Positions 9,901 through 12,900 of a DNA stretch of 13,237 nt are shown in pieces. The DNA comes from Baffinella frigidus (lineage: Eukaryota; Cryptophyceae; Cryptomonadales; Baffinellaceae). Location of the stretch: NCBI GenBank assembly GCA_026770585.1, contig MU646380.1:62185-75421 (forward strand). Reading direction: 5' to 3'. Each line of letters starts with the position of its first letter. The first letter of the stretch is position 1. Both the position numbers and the translations under genes were made by a program. Under the pieces are notes generated by a model. The model saw only the letters and a program-made list of their open reading frames with translations, was not told where the DNA came from and made no database searches.

Positions 9901-12900
9901 TGATAAAAATAAAAATGACACCCTCAACGATAAACAACCCTCAACAGAAACAACCCGAAACAGGTACGTAATGGATATCTGGGACGAAGCGCTCACCTCC
10001 CTCACCCTGGCGTCACCCGCGTTCCTCCCAGCCCTCCGCGCCCTCCTCCTCCTCCACCTCTCCGCCCTCGCATCCTTCACCCGCGGTGCCGCATCCGCCT
10101 CCTCCGTCGACGCGCCAGGTTTGTCCTTCAAATCACTCATATCAAAACGCCGTTTTAGCGTTTGGCGTTTGGCGTTTGGCGTTTGGCGTGTGGCGTTTGG
10201 CGTTGAGGGGTTCACTCAACCCCTCAACTGCCCGGTTGGGCGTCGTCCTCAGTAGCATCTACCTTGATACCTTCCTCTCCTTAAATCACTCACATCAAAA
10301 CGCCGTTTTTGCGTTGGGCGTTTGGCCTTGACGGTTTCAGCGTTTTCCCCCAGTACTATCCAGCGCGGGAGAGATAAATGTCATTTCACGCCCAGCGTCT
10401 TTCTATGATTTCCCCTTGAAATCGGCAAAAGTTGCCGGTAATACCCACAAACAATTGGCGTTGGTCTGCATTTTAACCGCAAGATCAGTCCGCGGTTGGC
10501 CGGATAAGACAACTTCCCCTCCCCCGTGGTCTAACGTCATCCGTTCCCGCAGGAGGGGGACGCGTCGACACAGGCGTCTTAAGTCAAATGCCTGCTCCCA
10601 GAGCAGGCCCATCTAAACGAAACGGCAACTTACCGCCGAGGATCCGCTTTGTTGACTTAAGGTCAAATATCCTGGCGGTTGACTTAAGGTCAAATATCCA
10701 GGGCACTCTCAACTGACGGCATCCAACCCTCACAGGAGCGCGCATCGACACAGGCGCCCCCCCCGAGCGCTCCGGCCGCCTCTGCCTCACCACCTCCTGG
10801 CTAAATGTCATTTCACGTCCAGCGTCTTTCTATTATTTTCCCTGAAATCGGCAAAGGTTGCCAGTAATACCCACAAATAATTGACTTTGATCTGCCTTTC
10901 AACCGCAAGATCAGTCCGCGGTTGGCCGGATAAGACAAACTAACGGCATCCGTTCCCGCAGGAGGGCCGCGCGTCGACACAGGCAGCCCCCCTGAGCGCT
11001 CCGGGCGCCTCTGCCTCACCACCTCCTGGCTCCTCCGCCTGGGAACTCCGACCGGGTCCCCTACAGCTGCCGGCGCTGCCGGGGCTGCGAACAAAGCGGC
11101 GCACAAAGCTGCGAACGAAGCCGCGAACGAAGCGAACGACGCGGTGAATGAGGCCGTGGTGCGGGCGTGTCTCGCGGCGCCGTGCGTGTGGACCCAGCGG
11201 TATCACCCTTAAGTGGCCAGCCGGTCAAAGTTGACCCTCAAGAGGTCCTAGGCAGGTCCTAGGGCCCTACCGTAGGGCGTATGATTCTACTGGGCATTTA
11301 AGGGATACACCCCATACCCTGTACTAATCTCCGCAAAAGTGTAAATTGATTGCTTTTGGGTAGCGATTTTGTTTACAATATACCCCATACCCCATACCCC
11401 ATACCCCATACCCCTACCTTATACCCCATACCCTACACCCCATACCCCATACCCCGTACCCCGTACCCCATACCCCATGCCCCATACCCAATACCCCATA
11501 CCCCATACCCTACACCCCTACCCCATACCCCATACCCCATACCCCATACCCTACACCCTACACCCTACACCGTTACCCCAAACCCTACACCCCATACCCC
11601 ATACCCCATACCCTACACACTACACCCTATACCGTAACCCCAAACCCTAAACATAAACCCCAACCGCACCACAACCAGGCTCCTCGCGGGGGTTGATGCC
11701 TAGTACCCGATACCCGATAAACAATACCCGATAAACGATACCCGATTCACGATACCTTGAACCCTACACCCTGACCCCCAAGCGCACCACACCCAGGCTC
11801 CTCGCGTGGGTCGATGCCCAGTACCCGATATCCGATACCCGATACCCGATACCCGATTCACGATACCCGATTCACGATACCTTAAACCCTACACCCTAAC
11901 CCCCAACCGCACCACACCTAGGCTGCTTGCGGGAGTCGCGTCCGTGAAAGCGCGCGGTTTGGGCCTAGGGTTTAGGGTTCGAATAAATGGACGCAAAAGT
12001 GTTTTGGTATTTTTTTAACGCGTCTTCTTGGTCGTTGCGACGCGACCCCCAAGGAAAGTGACACGTCCCCCATGAGAGGCTTGCGCCCATATTCGCATAG
12101 GCGGCTCCAGTCGTAAAGAGAAAACGACGCAAGTCAGGACGTGAAGATCCCTAAAAGGATTGTATATCCAGCTAATAAATAGCCTCTACAAGTCCCTATA
12201 ACCCAGGGCCTGTAAAACTTTGTAGTCGCCCCCCTCCGGGCGCGGTTAAACCCTCAACCCTAACCCCCAACCGCACCCCCCCCAGGCTGCTTGCGGGAGT
12301 CGCGTCCGTGAAAGCGCGCGGTTTGGGCCTCGCGTGCATCCAGGTTATGCCCCCTTCGCCCGCCGAAACCCGAAACACAAAGCCGAAACACGAACCCTAC
12401 ACCCGGGACCGAACCCCGCAACCGAAACCCGAAACGCATCCGCGAAAGCGCGCGGTTTGGGCCTCGCGTGCATCCAGGTTATGCCCCCTTCATCTTTTTT
12501 TCACAGGTTATGGCATGGCCACTTCACCCAAAAGTTGACGCGGCTGTTCACCTTGTTCTTGCTCTTTCTTACTCTGTTCTTTCTTACTCCCGATACAGGT
12601 CCTAGATAGGCCCGTAAGCCTTGAGTTGAGTGATACAACAGGTCACTTCACCCGACACCCTAGTCGCGCGGCTAGATTCCGCTCTGTAACTAGATTCCGT
12701 GAAAGCGCGCGATTTGGGCCTCGCGTGCATCCAGGTGATGCCCACTTCACCCGCCGAAACCCGACACACAAACCCGAAACACGAACCCTACACCCGGGAC
12801 CGAACCCCGCAACCGAAACCCGAAACGCATCCGTGAAAGCGCGCGGTTTGGGCCTAGCGTGCATCCAGGTTGTGCCCACTGCACCTTCTTTTACTTTAGA

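Noticed and set aside
11350-11650. PYPIPHT repeat frames
   Set aside because: The CCCCATA array translated in two frames; not a gene.
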